Positions 9,215 through 18,711 of a DNA stretch of 64,000 bases are shown here, one piece after another (position 1 is the stretch's first letter; every line of letters starts with the position of its first letter). The notes beneath the pieces were generated by a model. It was not told the origin of the DNA, did not search any database, and saw only the letters and a list, made by a program, of their open reading frames with translations. The DNA lies in the NCBI RefSeq assembly GCF_014203275.1, contig NZ_JACHIP010000005.1, positions 496,001 to 560,000 of the forward strand, read 5' to 3'. The position numbers were made by a program, and so were the translations under genes. The DNA comes from Granulicella aggregans. GTDB lineage: Bacteria; Acidobacteriota; Terriglobia; Terriglobales; Acidobacteriaceae.

Positions 9215-10651
9215 TCAGCAAATCTGCACCGCATTCATCCCCAGCAAGCTCGCAACTTTCTTGAGCTTCGCTGCTCCATGGCCGGTGCCGATCGCGCAGT
9301 GATGCGCTGGACCATGGGAGTTCCACGTCTCCGCAAAACCGCGCGCGCCAAGGCTGAAGCGATATCGGCTGTTGGTGTTGCCGATCTGCAGGATCGGGCC
9401 CGGGACGCTCTCACCTTCAGCGATCAGCAGCATGAATCCGCGCTCACGGTCTTCCACGATTGATAACAGAGTGACCGGCCCATGCTTCACAGACATCTCG
9501 ACCGACAGGCCTGAGCCGACCTTGCCGTGATAGACGCTGAGCGGACGAACCTTGATCTTGTCCTGAGCGATGCCGATATGACCCGGGCCATCGTGTCCCA
9601 TGAGGACCACATCTTCGTTGAAGTCCATCGCGTAGTACTCCGTGAAGGATCCGCCCATACCGAGCAGGTCCATGATCTTCATCGCGATAACGTTCTTCAC
9701 CTCATACTCCCCCGCGACAGGAATGCCTTTGCCCGTCAGCATCGAGGTGCCAAGGATGATGGAACTCATGGTCGATTCGTTTTCTGGAACTCCACTGCCC
9801 ATGTAGTAGTAGGCCAGCAGGCCAAGGTCCTTCTCCGCGACCAGGCGATCGAGAGCGACGGAGGTGCGCGCCGACCGCGCTAACTCCTCGCCACTGCAGT
9901 CATCGCCGACGGTGAAGAATTCGCGGAAGGCATTGATCTTCCGTGCGACCGCACTGACGTCCACGTCATTCCGCAGGGCTGTAAGCTCATCCACTTCGAT
10001 CATCTCTATGTGCAGATCAAAGCGGCCACTGACCTGTGCCAGGTCGGTCGCAATATCAAGCATGCCGCCATAGTAGTGGCCCATCAAGCCGAGGCGGCTG
10101 TGGGCGAGCGTATGTACGACCTCTGCTGCGCGCAACCAGTCATCGAGGTCACGCCAACACTGCGGATCGTCGTGCAGCATGCCCGTGACCTGGATAAAGG
10201 AGATCTCAAGACGGCGCAGCACGTTCGCAATCTCCGGTACCGGGCAGGAGCTGCAGTAGGCAAGCCAATCGCCGGTCATCGCGGTGCGGTCTTGCATTGC
10301 GTTGAAGCGGTCATAGTCGATGGCGGCAGCGGGCTGCAGGTTCAGCAGGACCACGGGAACCTTAGACCGTTTGATAAGAGGCAGTACCGTCGATGACAGA
10401 GCGTATGTCGTCACATAGACCAGAAGTATGTCGATGTCTTCGCGACGACATCGGTGTGATGCTTCGAGTGCTTTCTCTGGGCTGTCCACGAGGCCGAGGT
10501 TCACGATGATTCGTGATGTAGTGCTGATGAGTTGTTCGACCTCGCCGACGTAGCCGACCAGCCTCTGTTCAAGCCCCGCAAACTGGCTCCAGTAGGCCTC
10601 AAGCCCGATCCCAGCGAGGCCCACTCGAAGCTGTCGATACTCAGTGCGCAT
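9215..10651 (-). CDS. L-arabinose/L-fucose isomerase-like protein
   Basis: A 478-residue protein of the arabinose/fucose isomerase superfamily, whose enzymes interconvert aldoses and ketoses with Mn2+. The first part shows the Rossmann-like subdomains (about residues 5-330) with PVVLLNLQPAAAIDYDRFN and GLMGHYYGGMLDIATDL. Likely metal-ligand regions are GGSFTEYYAMDF (Glu), VVLMGHDGPGHIG (His) and the late HHCAIGTGHGAAKL (His). AAGGAGG stands six bases before the ATG. It is the last gene of the minus-strand receptor-rhamnosidase block, 12 bases after the TPR gene. Because a standard rhamnose isomerase is present elsewhere, its substrate may be a second sugar released from the same glycan, such as L-arabinose or L-fucose; this is inference. 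Confidence 0.75.
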   Translation of the reverse strand: MRTEYRQLRVGLAGIGLEAYWSQFAGLEQRLVGYVGEVEQLISTTSRIIVNLGLVDSPEKALEASHRCRREDIDILLVYVTTYALSSTVLPLIKRSKVPVVLLNLQPAAAIDYDRFNAMQDRTAMTGDWLAYCSSCPVPEIANVLRRLEISFIQVTGMLHDDPQCWRDLDDWLRAAEVVHTLAHSRLGLMGHYYGGMLDIATDLAQVSGRFDLHIEMIEVDELTALRNDVDVSAVARKINAFREFFTVGDDCSGEELARSARTSVALDRLVAEKDLGLLAYYYMGSGVPENESTMSSIILGTSMLTGKGIPVAGEYEVKNVIAMKIMDLLGMGGSFTEYYAMDFNEDVVLMGHDGPGHIGIAQDKIKVRPLSVYHGKVGSGLSVEMSVKHGPVTLLSIVEDRERGFMLLIAEGESVPGPILQIGNTNSRYRFSLGARGFAETWNSHGPAHHCAIGTGHGAAKLKKVASLLGMNAVQIC

Positions 10652-10663
10652 CCGTGCCTCCTT

Positions 10664-11872
10664 CTATTGTGTTGCTGAGGGTTCGAGCTCCTGCCGCGTC
10701 ACATCTCGCGGCGAAGCTTGCTGCGCGAGGGTTTGTCCACGCAGGGCTTGGAAGCGAGCAAGAGCATCCTTCGCTTCCGCTGTATGGCCAAGCGTGCGCT
10801 GCACCTGTGAAAGCCGGTACCACGTCGCTTCATCGTCGGGATCATGCTGGCTTGCGCTGGTCAGATAAGGGAGTGCCTCGGCCGGTCGCTGCAGGGTCGC
10901 GAGCACGGTGCCCAGGCCAAGCTCCGCCTCTGGAAAATCCGGATACACCTTGAGCGCTGCAGCGAAGAAAGTTCGTGCGGGCTCTGCTTCTCCGGCGATG
11001 CGATGAAGTTCACCTAGTTCGTAGAGCGCGCTGGCGTTCTGGCGATCAATCTTCAACTCGGCCTGAAACTCATCCATCGCATGATCGAGATCGCCGGAGC
11101 GATGCGAGTCTCGCGCGCTGGCACGATACGCGCGACCGATGCGGTAATGTATGCCAGCGCGGTTCGGATCGATGGCGAGGATGGCGCGGTACTCGGCTAT
11201 GGCGGCATCGTGCGCGCCCGCTGCCTCCTGGGCCTCGGCCTGGGCCTGGTGTCGCCAGGTAGAGTTGGGGGCGACCTCCACCAGCTTCTGCACGGTGAGG
11301 TACGCGAAGCTGCCGAAGATTCTTTCGTTGTGATACAGAATCTCAGGGTCGTTTGGGAACTGTTTCTGCAGCGCAAGCGCGACCTCAACCGCATCTGCTT
11401 CACGATGCACGCCCATGTAAGCACGTTCGAGCTCGAGGCCGCTGATGCGCTTGACCTGCGGATTGTCGGCTTCTTTATATGTCGCTTCCAATGCTGGCAA
11501 CGCCTCTTCGAAGTGGCCAAGCTCCGTGAGGGACATCGCGATAAGGCCATCGAGGCCCGGCAGCGACGGCTTCAGGCGTCGCGCCTCGTTCAACTCCCGA
11601 AGAGCTTCGGGAAAGAACTTCTGTTGAAATTCAATCGCACCGAGCGAGGCATGAACCTCTGCAATTGTGGGGGCAAGTTTCGCGAGCTTCTCGTAGTCCG
11701 AGCGCGCCTCATCCATGCGACCCGCAAGCATGGCCTTCTGCGCAGTCGCGTAGAGGCGTTCGACCTCTGTTTGAGGCGTTGCCTGTGCGGTTTCGAAACT
11801 CGCAGTCAAGAAGGAGACGACGGCCAGAAATATCAAACGACGCGCGATACTCACCTTCACCATTCCTTCCAT
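10664..11872 (-). CDS. Exported TPR-repeat protein
   Basis: A 402-residue protein with an N-terminal signal segment (LIFLAVVSFLTASFETAQA, cleavage likely after AQA near residue 31) followed by about seven to eight tetratricopeptide repeats, for example the helices around LYATAQKAMLAGRMDEARSD, AAIAEYRAILAIDPNRAGIH and ALYELGELHRIAGEAEPART. TPRs make protein-protein scaffolds; the partner is unknown. Its ATG shares one base with the stop of the upstream GH106 gene (TGATG), so translation is coupled and it probably acts with the secreted glycoside hydrolases, perhaps as a periplasmic scaffold. A second in-frame ATG three codons later is possible, but has no spacing to its ribosome site. I do not recognise a named family. 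Confidence 0.72.
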   Translation of the reverse strand: MEGMVKVSIARRLIFLAVVSFLTASFETAQATPQTEVERLYATAQKAMLAGRMDEARSDYEKLAKLAPTIAEVHASLGAIEFQQKFFPEALRELNEARRLKPSLPGLDGLIAMSLTELGHFEEALPALEATYKEADNPQVKRISGLELERAYMGVHREADAVEVALALQKQFPNDPEILYHNERIFGSFAYLTVQKLVEVAPNSTWRHQAQAEAQEAAGAHDAAIAEYRAILAIDPNRAGIHYRIGRAYRASARDSHRSGDLDHAMDEFQAELKIDRQNASALYELGELHRIAGEAEPARTFFAAALKVYPDFPEAELGLGTVLATLQRPAEALPYLTSASQHDPDDEATWYRLSQVQRTLGHTAEAKDALARFQALRGQTLAQQASPRDVTRQELEPSATQ

Positions 11873-14800
11873 CAGGAAGCGCCGCCCGGCTCCTTCCGCA
11901 GGATCTGCACCGGCCCGATCAATCCCGACGGAACCAGTTTAGAGGAAGCCTTATAGGGATTGTGCGTGGTGAAGGTGTACTTTGTGGCGGCGTCAGGTTG
12001 GGCATCGCCGATCAACCGGTTCACCCATAGATTCGCGACACGGACCTCGATGGTGTTCTTACCAGGCTTCAGTGCCTTCGATACCTCGACACGGTATGGA
12101 GCCTTCCACAAGATGCCGAGCGACTCACCGTTCACCTTCACCTCGGCTAGACTCGCGACGTCGCCTAGATCGAGCCAAAGCCCTTCGCCGTGTTGGAACC
12201 ACGTAGTCGGCGCTTCAATAGTCTTGATATAGGTGACGTGGCCGGAGAAGTAACGGATGCCTTTGTCGGAGCTTTCACTCAGCGAAGTCAATTCAGGCAA
12301 CTCCGCCTGTGCGGGTGCGCCGCGGCCAGTCTCGAACTGTACACTCCACGGGCCGGAAACCGGAGCGAGAACTGCATTGTGCATTGGTGGCAGCTGTACG
12401 GATGTTTGATGCGACGGCTTGCGGAAGACGACGAAGGCCGTCTCGTAAGGCTCAAGCTGCAGCGGCACGGATGTGGTGCCGTTCGCAATCGTGTAGGAGG
12501 CGGCTTCGGACTTGCCCGTGTCCGCATGCCATATCTCCGCAGCGCGGCCGGTGACACGGAAGTTCGCGGTCACGCTCTGCTTGCGATCTCTGCGGTTGTC
12601 GACGTAGTAGATGTCGGTGTCAGCCACCTTGCGGTGAACGAACAAGACTTCGGAATCTGCATCCGGCATGGAGTAGCTGAAGTCCTGCGCGACGGATGCT
12701 GCCTTCAAGGCATCGACCACAGGCATGCCGTGAATCACGCGGCCCTTGCCGTAGGTTCCACTCGCGTTCCATATCTCGGACGCGATGGAGTGGAACTGCG
12801 CAGCATCGTCCGCGAGGCTCGGTGTACCGACTGGCTGCTCTCCGATAACAACTGCGCCGTCCTTCACCAACTGCTGGATCGAGCGAAGCACGGGCAGGGA
12901 CATATGGCTGCTATAAGGATCGAGGACGAGCACTTGATAGCTCATGCCACTCTTCGTCGTCAGCGAGCCATCCTTTATTTTTAACTCGTGGATCAGTGCG
13001 TCGGCGTTGATGTAGTCGAAGGCATAGCCCTTTGGCACGTCAGGCGACTTCGCTCCGAAGATGGCAGTCAGGTTCGAATCCTCGCCGTAGAAGTAGACGA
13101 TGTCCGCAACGAAGTGTCCCTGCTGCAACATCCATGAACCACGAGAGAGATAGGTCATCCACGGTTCTGCCTGCTCCGCCCAAATCTCGTTGCGGTTGAA
13201 CCATTGGCCGAAGGGCCCGAGCGTCAATCCAGGCGCTTTGCCTACGAGCGGTTGATGGGCGGATTCATGAATGACGAAGCGGTTGAGACCGTTCGCGAGC
13301 TCCTTATCCGCAGTTGGCTTCAGCGTCGCCGGAGACCATCCCCACGGATTGCTTGCGGCCGTAAGCGATTCAGCGGCGACAAGATTCTGGCCATAGATAT
13401 GAGCGACGGATGCCGACTCGCGCACATCGGCGTTGTAGCCGTACTGCTCCGCGTTCACGCCCGGCTGCTGCGTCCACGTAGCCGACATGGGAACATCGTC
13501 GGCTTTTTTCATCTCCATGCCATCGCCAATCGTGGCGCGACCTTCTTCATGCGACTCGCCATACTGCCCCATGCCGCGTTCATGCAGGATCGAGGCGATG
13601 GTACCGTAGTGGTTCTCTGCGAGCAGGTCGGCGATGGTCTTGCGAACGTCCCAGAGGAAGCGGTCGCTCTCCTCCGCGCTGCCGATGATTCGGCCAGCCA
13701 TGACGGGCAGCCAGGGACGAGGGTCGTAGCCGCGTCGGCGCGTGAACTCTGCGACCATCTGATCGGTCCAGTTCTGCGTGCCTGCCTCCCAACTATCGGT
13801 GATGACATACTTCAAGCCGCGCTTGCCCATCATCCCGGCAGTCGCGTCTTTATAGTTGTCGAGATAGTGGTTGAAGTATTCGGTCACATCTTGTTTGCTC
13901 AGCTTGTCTACTTCCGGCCCCGTCGCTTCAGGCGGAGCGGGATGATTAGTGATGCCGGTGAGAGAATAGCCCATGCGCAAGACCGTCCAGTGGCCCGCAG
14001 GCGGTGTCCAATCGAGGGTTCCGTCGGGCTTCACCTTCGAGGTGAGATCAACGACGTCGGACTTCGCGATCGCGGATGTATCGTCAAGCGAGCTTGTCGC
14101 AAAGGCGTAGAGGTCTGGCGTTGCGGCGAAGGCGGCCTTCTCTTCGAATCGGTTGACGCGAGCATCGGTGTGGAGTTCCAGCTCTGCGATCTCATGCGTT
14201 GTGGGCGGTGGGGCCATCGCCACTCCCAATTCGCCCATATCAATCGGCAGCGTGGCGACTGCGGGCTTCTCTGTGAATACAAGCCGGAAGTAACGGGCAG
14301 ACTTTGCAGGGAACGACATCGTATGCTGCACCGCGCCGAACGTCGGAAGGCGGACCACTGGGGTGAAGGTTGTGCCATCATCGCTCGACTCCAGCACCGG
14401 GCCATCGTTCGTCTCCGTGCCGAAGAGAGCGAGCGGATCGCGCGGGCCACCCGCTGCATACGTGACCGCTCGAATCGCCGTGAGCTTGCCGAAGTCGAAC
14501 TGAATCCACGAATTCTGCCCCGGAGCCGCCATGGGAATGCCGGTGGAGTGATTGAGGTCGCCATCCCATAGAAGCTCCGCGTTCGTTACACTTCCCCCAT
14601 TCCCGGTGACGATCGGCTTCATCTCGCTCATGGAGTGAGCATCAGCGGGCTCACGGAACGCGATCACTGCGACGTCAGAGGAATAGTCCACCGCCTTGGG
14701 CGAGTCTGCGCCTCCCATCATGCCCATCAGGTCCTGCTGAGCGAGATTACCGAAAGGGCCGGTCTCGGAAGGCACCGGCGGCAGTACGCCGTGAAATGCC

Positions 14801-15282
14801 GTGCCGCCTTCAATGTGGGTCTCGCTCCATACCAGCTTCTTCATCGCCTGCGCGGGCTTTACCCACGGGCCGCCGCTCTCACTCCAACCAGGCGAACCCG
14901 CGACAGCCATCTCAAAGCCTAGCGAGTCGCCCTTCTTGATCGCGTGGAGGAAGGCCTCCTTCCACTCTGGCGTCATGTAGATGAGGCGCTTGTCTACGAC
15001 CTTCGGAGTGTTCAATGCAGCGTCGAAGTTCTGAAATCCGGCGATGCCGACGCGGTGCATCCACTCGAGATCGAGGTCGATGCCTTCGTTCGTGATATTG
15101 CCGTTCATCCAATGCCACCAGACGCGCGGGCGGGACGAGGCGGGCGGAGTTTGGAAACCCTGCTCGAGCGATGGCGTCGTTGCAGCCTGCTGCCCGAAAC
15201 TCTTCGTTACTATACCGTTTGCGAGAACGGCTGCAAGTGCAAGCGTCGTTGTAAGCCGATGGATATTGGTCGATGTCGTCAT
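11872..15282 (-). CDS. GH106 alpha-L-rhamnosidase (first copy)
   Basis: Secreted enzyme of 1136 residues expected to remove terminal alpha-L-rhamnose from polysaccharides or glycosides. A signal peptide (about 1-31, ending SFGQ) precedes the GH106 hallmark RPRVWWHWMNGNIT and the segment GIDLDLEWMHRVGIAGFQNF. Candidate catalytic acids are Glu499 in TDSWEAGTQNW and Glu576 in YGESHEEGRA, both in segments that are conserved with the second copy at 30884-34297; the assignment is inferred from family knowledge. The C-terminal region holds a galactose-binding-like sandwich (WLDLGDVASLAEVKVNG). It lies 30 bases after the GH78 gene and overlaps the TPR gene by one base. The ribosome site is weak (GAGAGA). 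Confidence 0.88.
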   Translation of the reverse strand: MTTSTNIHRLTTTLALAAVLANGIVTKSFGQQAATTPSLEQGFQTPPASSRPRVWWHWMNGNITNEGIDLDLEWMHRVGIAGFQNFDAALNTPKVVDKRLIYMTPEWKEAFLHAIKKGDSLGFEMAVAGSPGWSESGGPWVKPAQAMKKLVWSETHIEGGTAFHGVLPPVPSETGPFGNLAQQDLMGMMGGADSPKAVDYSSDVAVIAFREPADAHSMSEMKPIVTGNGGSVTNAELLWDGDLNHSTGIPMAAPGQNSWIQFDFGKLTAIRAVTYAAGGPRDPLALFGTETNDGPVLESSDDGTTFTPVVRLPTFGAVQHTMSFPAKSARYFRLVFTEKPAVATLPIDMGELGVAMAPPPTTHEIAELELHTDARVNRFEEKAAFAATPDLYAFATSSLDDTSAIAKSDVVDLTSKVKPDGTLDWTPPAGHWTVLRMGYSLTGITNHPAPPEATGPEVDKLSKQDVTEYFNHYLDNYKDATAGMMGKRGLKYVITDSWEAGTQNWTDQMVAEFTRRRGYDPRPWLPVMAGRIIGSAEESDRFLWDVRKTIADLLAENHYGTIASILHERGMGQYGESHEEGRATIGDGMEMKKADDVPMSATWTQQPGVNAEQYGYNADVRESASVAHIYGQNLVAAESLTAASNPWGWSPATLKPTADKELANGLNRFVIHESAHQPLVGKAPGLTLGPFGQWFNRNEIWAEQAEPWMTYLSRGSWMLQQGHFVADIVYFYGEDSNLTAIFGAKSPDVPKGYAFDYINADALIHELKIKDGSLTTKSGMSYQVLVLDPYSSHMSLPVLRSIQQLVKDGAVVIGEQPVGTPSLADDAAQFHSIASEIWNASGTYGKGRVIHGMPVVDALKAASVAQDFSYSMPDADSEVLFVHRKVADTDIYYVDNRRDRKQSVTANFRVTGRAAEIWHADTGKSEAASYTIANGTTSVPLQLEPYETAFVVFRKPSHQTSVQLPPMHNAVLAPVSGPWSVQFETGRGAPAQAELPELTSLSESSDKGIRYFSGHVTYIKTIEAPTTWFQHGEGLWLDLGDVASLAEVKVNGESLGILWKAPYRVEVSKALKPGKNTIEVRVANLWVNRLIGDAQPDAATKYTFTTHNPYKASSKLVPSGLIGPVQILRKEPGGAS

Positions 15283-15312
15283 TGTCTCTCGATGTGGTTT
15301 CTCGGTCTTCCG

Positions 15313-18300
15313 TTATTTTGTGGCGGCTGCAGATGTGGATGCTTGCGCGAGCTTCGCCTTGAAGCTGTAGTTTCCCGCGGCGAGTTCATAGACGCCGTCG
15401 CCCATCGCGTGAACCTTCGCGGACTGGCCAATCAACTCACCATTGAGCGTGAAGGCAGTCGCGTTCGTGCTGATTACTGGCAGTTGCGCCGTCGTGTTCG
15501 GAGGGATCGTGAGCTCCCACGCGACTTGATCTCCAGCGATCTTCCACGAAGACTTCACAGGCCCGTAGGGCGATTGATAGGTGAAGTCAAGATGACCGAG
15601 ACGAGCGTCGAAGTTGGGATGAAGCGCTATGGTGTGGAAGCCCGCATCGTTGCTCACCGTGTCGATGCCTGCTGCATAGCGATACATCCATTCAGCGACG
15701 GCTCCGTAGGCATAGTGGTTGTAGGAGTTCATGCTAGGGTCGTTGCGCATCGTGTCGCCGTTCCAGCGCTCCCACGTTGTGGTTGCGCCATGATCGATGA
15801 GATAGCCCCAGGATGGATAATCCTTGTTTAAGAGCAAGCGGTAGGCAACATCGCTGTGGCCGGTGTCGGAGAGCACCTCCAACAGATACGGCGTTCCAAG
15901 GAATCCAGTGCCCAGAAGCCAGTGGTTCTCTTCGATCTTTTTGACCAGCTTCGCGGCCGCCGCTGAACGGAGTTCTTCCGGCATTAGACGCATGTGCAGC
16001 GCGAGGACATAGCCGGTCTGCGTCTCGATCACGCGATTCTTATCGGTTGAAACATCCGTGCCCGCCATCGTCGGCGGAGGAATGCTCGGATAAGCATCAT
16101 TCGCGCCGACGAAGCCATCGCTGTGAATGTAGGCCTTCTGAAATGCGGTCTTGATCTTGGCAAACATCGCGGCATATTGCTCAGCCTCTGCGGTCCGCTT
16201 GGTCGCGAGGGCCATGTCGCGCATCATCGAGACGTCATAGGCCCAGTACGCTGTGGCTACCAGGTCTTCTGGCGTGGTGATCGTCGGGGTGAGCCAGTCG
16301 CCAAAGGCCGCGCCGAATCCGTTGCGCCACAGAAAATCCGGATTTCCCTTTTCGATGGCGGTGAGGTACTTCACCATGCCGTCCCAGTTTTCATCGATGA
16401 TCTTCGGGTTGCCACTCTGAATCCATCCCGTCCAGGGAACGATCACGCCGGCATCGCTCCAAGCCGCGCCGTAACCGGGATTTGGCGTGCTCGTGCCCGG
16501 CGCAAAGATGCCATACATCGGCGAGCTTGCCTGGGTACCCTGGAGGTCAGAGGCATACTTTTGGCTGAAGGTGGTCAGATCCATGTTGAATGCGGCCGTG
16601 CGCCAGAAGACCTGTGCGTCAGCGCTCCATCCGAGGCGTTCATCGCGCTGCGGGCAATCTGTGGGTACGCCTACAAAATTTGACCGCTGTCCCCACAGCA
16701 CATTGCTCCACAGCTTGTTGACCATGGTGTCGCCGGTTGCGAATTCTGTCGTGAACGGCGCGGCGGTATGGAGGACGGCGACTTTCACCGTGTCGAGCGT
16801 CGGCATCACATCGACGCCTGTGATCTCGAGATAGCGGAAGCCGTGATAAGTGAACTGCGGTTGCCACGTCTCGGGCTTGCCTGTGCCCGCAAGAATGAAG
16901 TGGTCCGTGGCCTTTGCGGTGCGAAGGTTCTCGGTGTACATCGTGCCGTCTTCGTTCAGCACCTCAGCAAAGCGCAGTCGAATATTCTGCCCGCGCTTGC
17001 CTGCGATCATGAGCTTCGGAACGGCGCTCATGTTCTGGCCGAAGTCGTAGATGTACACACCGGGCGCAGGATTGGTGATCGCTTTCGCCGTCATCACACT
17101 TTCTTCGCGAATGGGCTGAAAGTATTGCGAGACGATCTTCGGCTCATGCGGGTTGACTAGTGTTACCGACTTCCAGGTTGAGTCAGCGAAGCTGGCTGTG
17201 TCCCAGCCAGTCTTGAAGAGGCGTGCATCGTAGGTCTCGCCGTCGTAGATCTCGGCAAAGGCGGTCGGCGATGTCTCGGCCTTCCACAACTCATCCGTAG
17301 CGATCCATTCGACGGAGCCGTCCGTGTGCTCGACACGCAGTTGCGCCTTGATGGCGGGCTGCGTTGTGCCATAGTTATTGCCCTGCCGGAACCACATCAG
17401 CGGCGTGCTGTACCAGCCCGGCGCAAGGTACGCCGCAATCGCGTTCTTGCCTTGCTTTACCTGCTTCGTAACGTCGTAGACCTGGTAGGGAACGTGTTCG
17501 CGAAAGTCCATCCATCCCGGAGCGAGCACCTGGTCGCCGACGACTTCGCCGTTCAGATGAAATTTATAGGCCCCCATCGCAGTGGCATAGAGACGTGCCG
17601 AGGCGATTGGCTTGCGTTCATCAAATGTGCGACGAAGTGCTGACACCGGCCCTGCGGGCCAGGGGAGTCCTTGCGTTGTTGCACCGAACTGATCTGAATG
17701 CGGGGCGTAGGCTTCGGCCGGGGCCCATGTTGCATCGTTGAATTCGGCGGCGTACCAGTTCCCTTTCTGATCCAGGCTCGCCTTCCATCCGGGACTTGCC
17801 GATGAGAGTAGCTCCGTCGTTCCGTCTTTGTAGACGAGATAGAGGCACATGCTCATGGGCGTCTGTGTGTCTGCCGCTCCCATCGCCCTCGATGAGACGT
17901 TGAAATGTGTCACCTCAACCGCGACGACGTTCTTTCCGTCACTCAGGTCTGTCGTCACGTCCTGCATCTCGTAGGTGCCCCACGGTGTCTGCTTCCACTT
18001 GGGCAGCGTGCCCGCCACGCGCACCTGCTTGCCATTCACCCATGCGGCGGTAGCGTCCTCGCCTGTGGTGTAGAGATCGGCGCGAGCCACGGTCTTTGCC
18101 GGTGAGAATTGAAAACGGTACTCATGATGTGTGTCCCCGCTTGCGGAGTAGTTCGATACCTTCGCGTTAGTGATCCACGGAGCGCCCGAATTTCGGAGAG
18201 CATGAAGCTCATCCGGCTCATGGCCGATCCACATCGCCTTCCAGTTCGAGGCATCCATCAAGCCGGTCTCCCACCAGCTCGCATCGCTAACCGGATAAGG

Positions 18301-18678
18301 CTTGCCATCTTTATCCCAGACCTGCACGCGCCAGAAATAACGGTGAGAAGGCTGCAGCGCTGGGCCGCCGTAGGGTATACCCGCTGACTGCGATGACGCT
18401 ATCTTGCCCGAGTCCCACACGTCTGCCTTACCGCTTGCCGACGTCGATACCGTGACTTCATAGGCCGTCTGCATCGCTCCCTGACGGCTATCGATAAGGC
18501 GCCACGACAAAACTGGTGCAGATGTATCAATCCCAAGTGGCTCGAGAAGCGAGTCGCAGCGCAGCCCGGCAGGCTTCGCTGCGTTGACTGCTGCCATGGC
18601 CGCGCTCGGAATTCCCCATGCGGAAGCGATGCAAATAACAGTCCCTACAAAACGACTTACTCTTACCGCAGATTCCAT
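15313..18678 (-). CDS. GH78 alpha-L-rhamnosidase
   Basis: A 1121-residue secreted rhamnosidase with the usual multi-domain GH78 layout: signal peptide (about 1-29), N-terminal fibronectin-like domain (residues ~35-130), two beta-sandwich domains including a rhamnose-binding type, the (alpha/alpha)6 catalytic barrel (~620-1000) and a C-terminal beta domain. The barrel shows the family signature DCPQRDERLGWSADAQ with Asp679 and general acid Glu680, and TTTWERWNGDT with the probable base Glu970. It cleaves terminal alpha-L-rhamnose with inversion. GAGGAAC precedes the ATG. It lies 33 bases downstream of the GH39-like gene and 30 bases upstream of the GH106 gene, so one transcript is likely. Confidence 0.93.
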   Translation of the reverse strand: MESAVRVSRFVGTVICIASAWGIPSAAMAAVNAAKPAGLRCDSLLEPLGIDTSAPVLSWRLIDSRQGAMQTAYEVTVSTSASGKADVWDSGKIASSQSAGIPYGGPALQPSHRYFWRVQVWDKDGKPYPVSDASWWETGLMDASNWKAMWIGHEPDELHALRNSGAPWITNAKVSNYSASGDTHHEYRFQFSPAKTVARADLYTTGEDATAAWVNGKQVRVAGTLPKWKQTPWGTYEMQDVTTDLSDGKNVVAVEVTHFNVSSRAMGAADTQTPMSMCLYLVYKDGTTELLSSASPGWKASLDQKGNWYAAEFNDATWAPAEAYAPHSDQFGATTQGLPWPAGPVSALRRTFDERKPIASARLYATAMGAYKFHLNGEVVGDQVLAPGWMDFREHVPYQVYDVTKQVKQGKNAIAAYLAPGWYSTPLMWFRQGNNYGTTQPAIKAQLRVEHTDGSVEWIATDELWKAETSPTAFAEIYDGETYDARLFKTGWDTASFADSTWKSVTLVNPHEPKIVSQYFQPIREESVMTAKAITNPAPGVYIYDFGQNMSAVPKLMIAGKRGQNIRLRFAEVLNEDGTMYTENLRTAKATDHFILAGTGKPETWQPQFTYHGFRYLEITGVDVMPTLDTVKVAVLHTAAPFTTEFATGDTMVNKLWSNVLWGQRSNFVGVPTDCPQRDERLGWSADAQVFWRTAAFNMDLTTFSQKYASDLQGTQASSPMYGIFAPGTSTPNPGYGAAWSDAGVIVPWTGWIQSGNPKIIDENWDGMVKYLTAIEKGNPDFLWRNGFGAAFGDWLTPTITTPEDLVATAYWAYDVSMMRDMALATKRTAEAEQYAAMFAKIKTAFQKAYIHSDGFVGANDAYPSIPPPTMAGTDVSTDKNRVIETQTGYVLALHMRLMPEELRSAAAAKLVKKIEENHWLLGTGFLGTPYLLEVLSDTGHSDVAYRLLLNKDYPSWGYLIDHGATTTWERWNGDTMRNDPSMNSYNHYAYGAVAEWMYRYAAGIDTVSNDAGFHTIALHPNFDARLGHLDFTYQSPYGPVKSSWKIAGDQVAWELTIPPNTTAQLPVISTNATAFTLNGELIGQSAKVHAMGDGVYELAAGNYSFKAKLAQASTSAAATK

Positions 18679-18711
18679 GTGTTCCTCTTGAACTTGTTGT
18701 ATTGCTCAATT

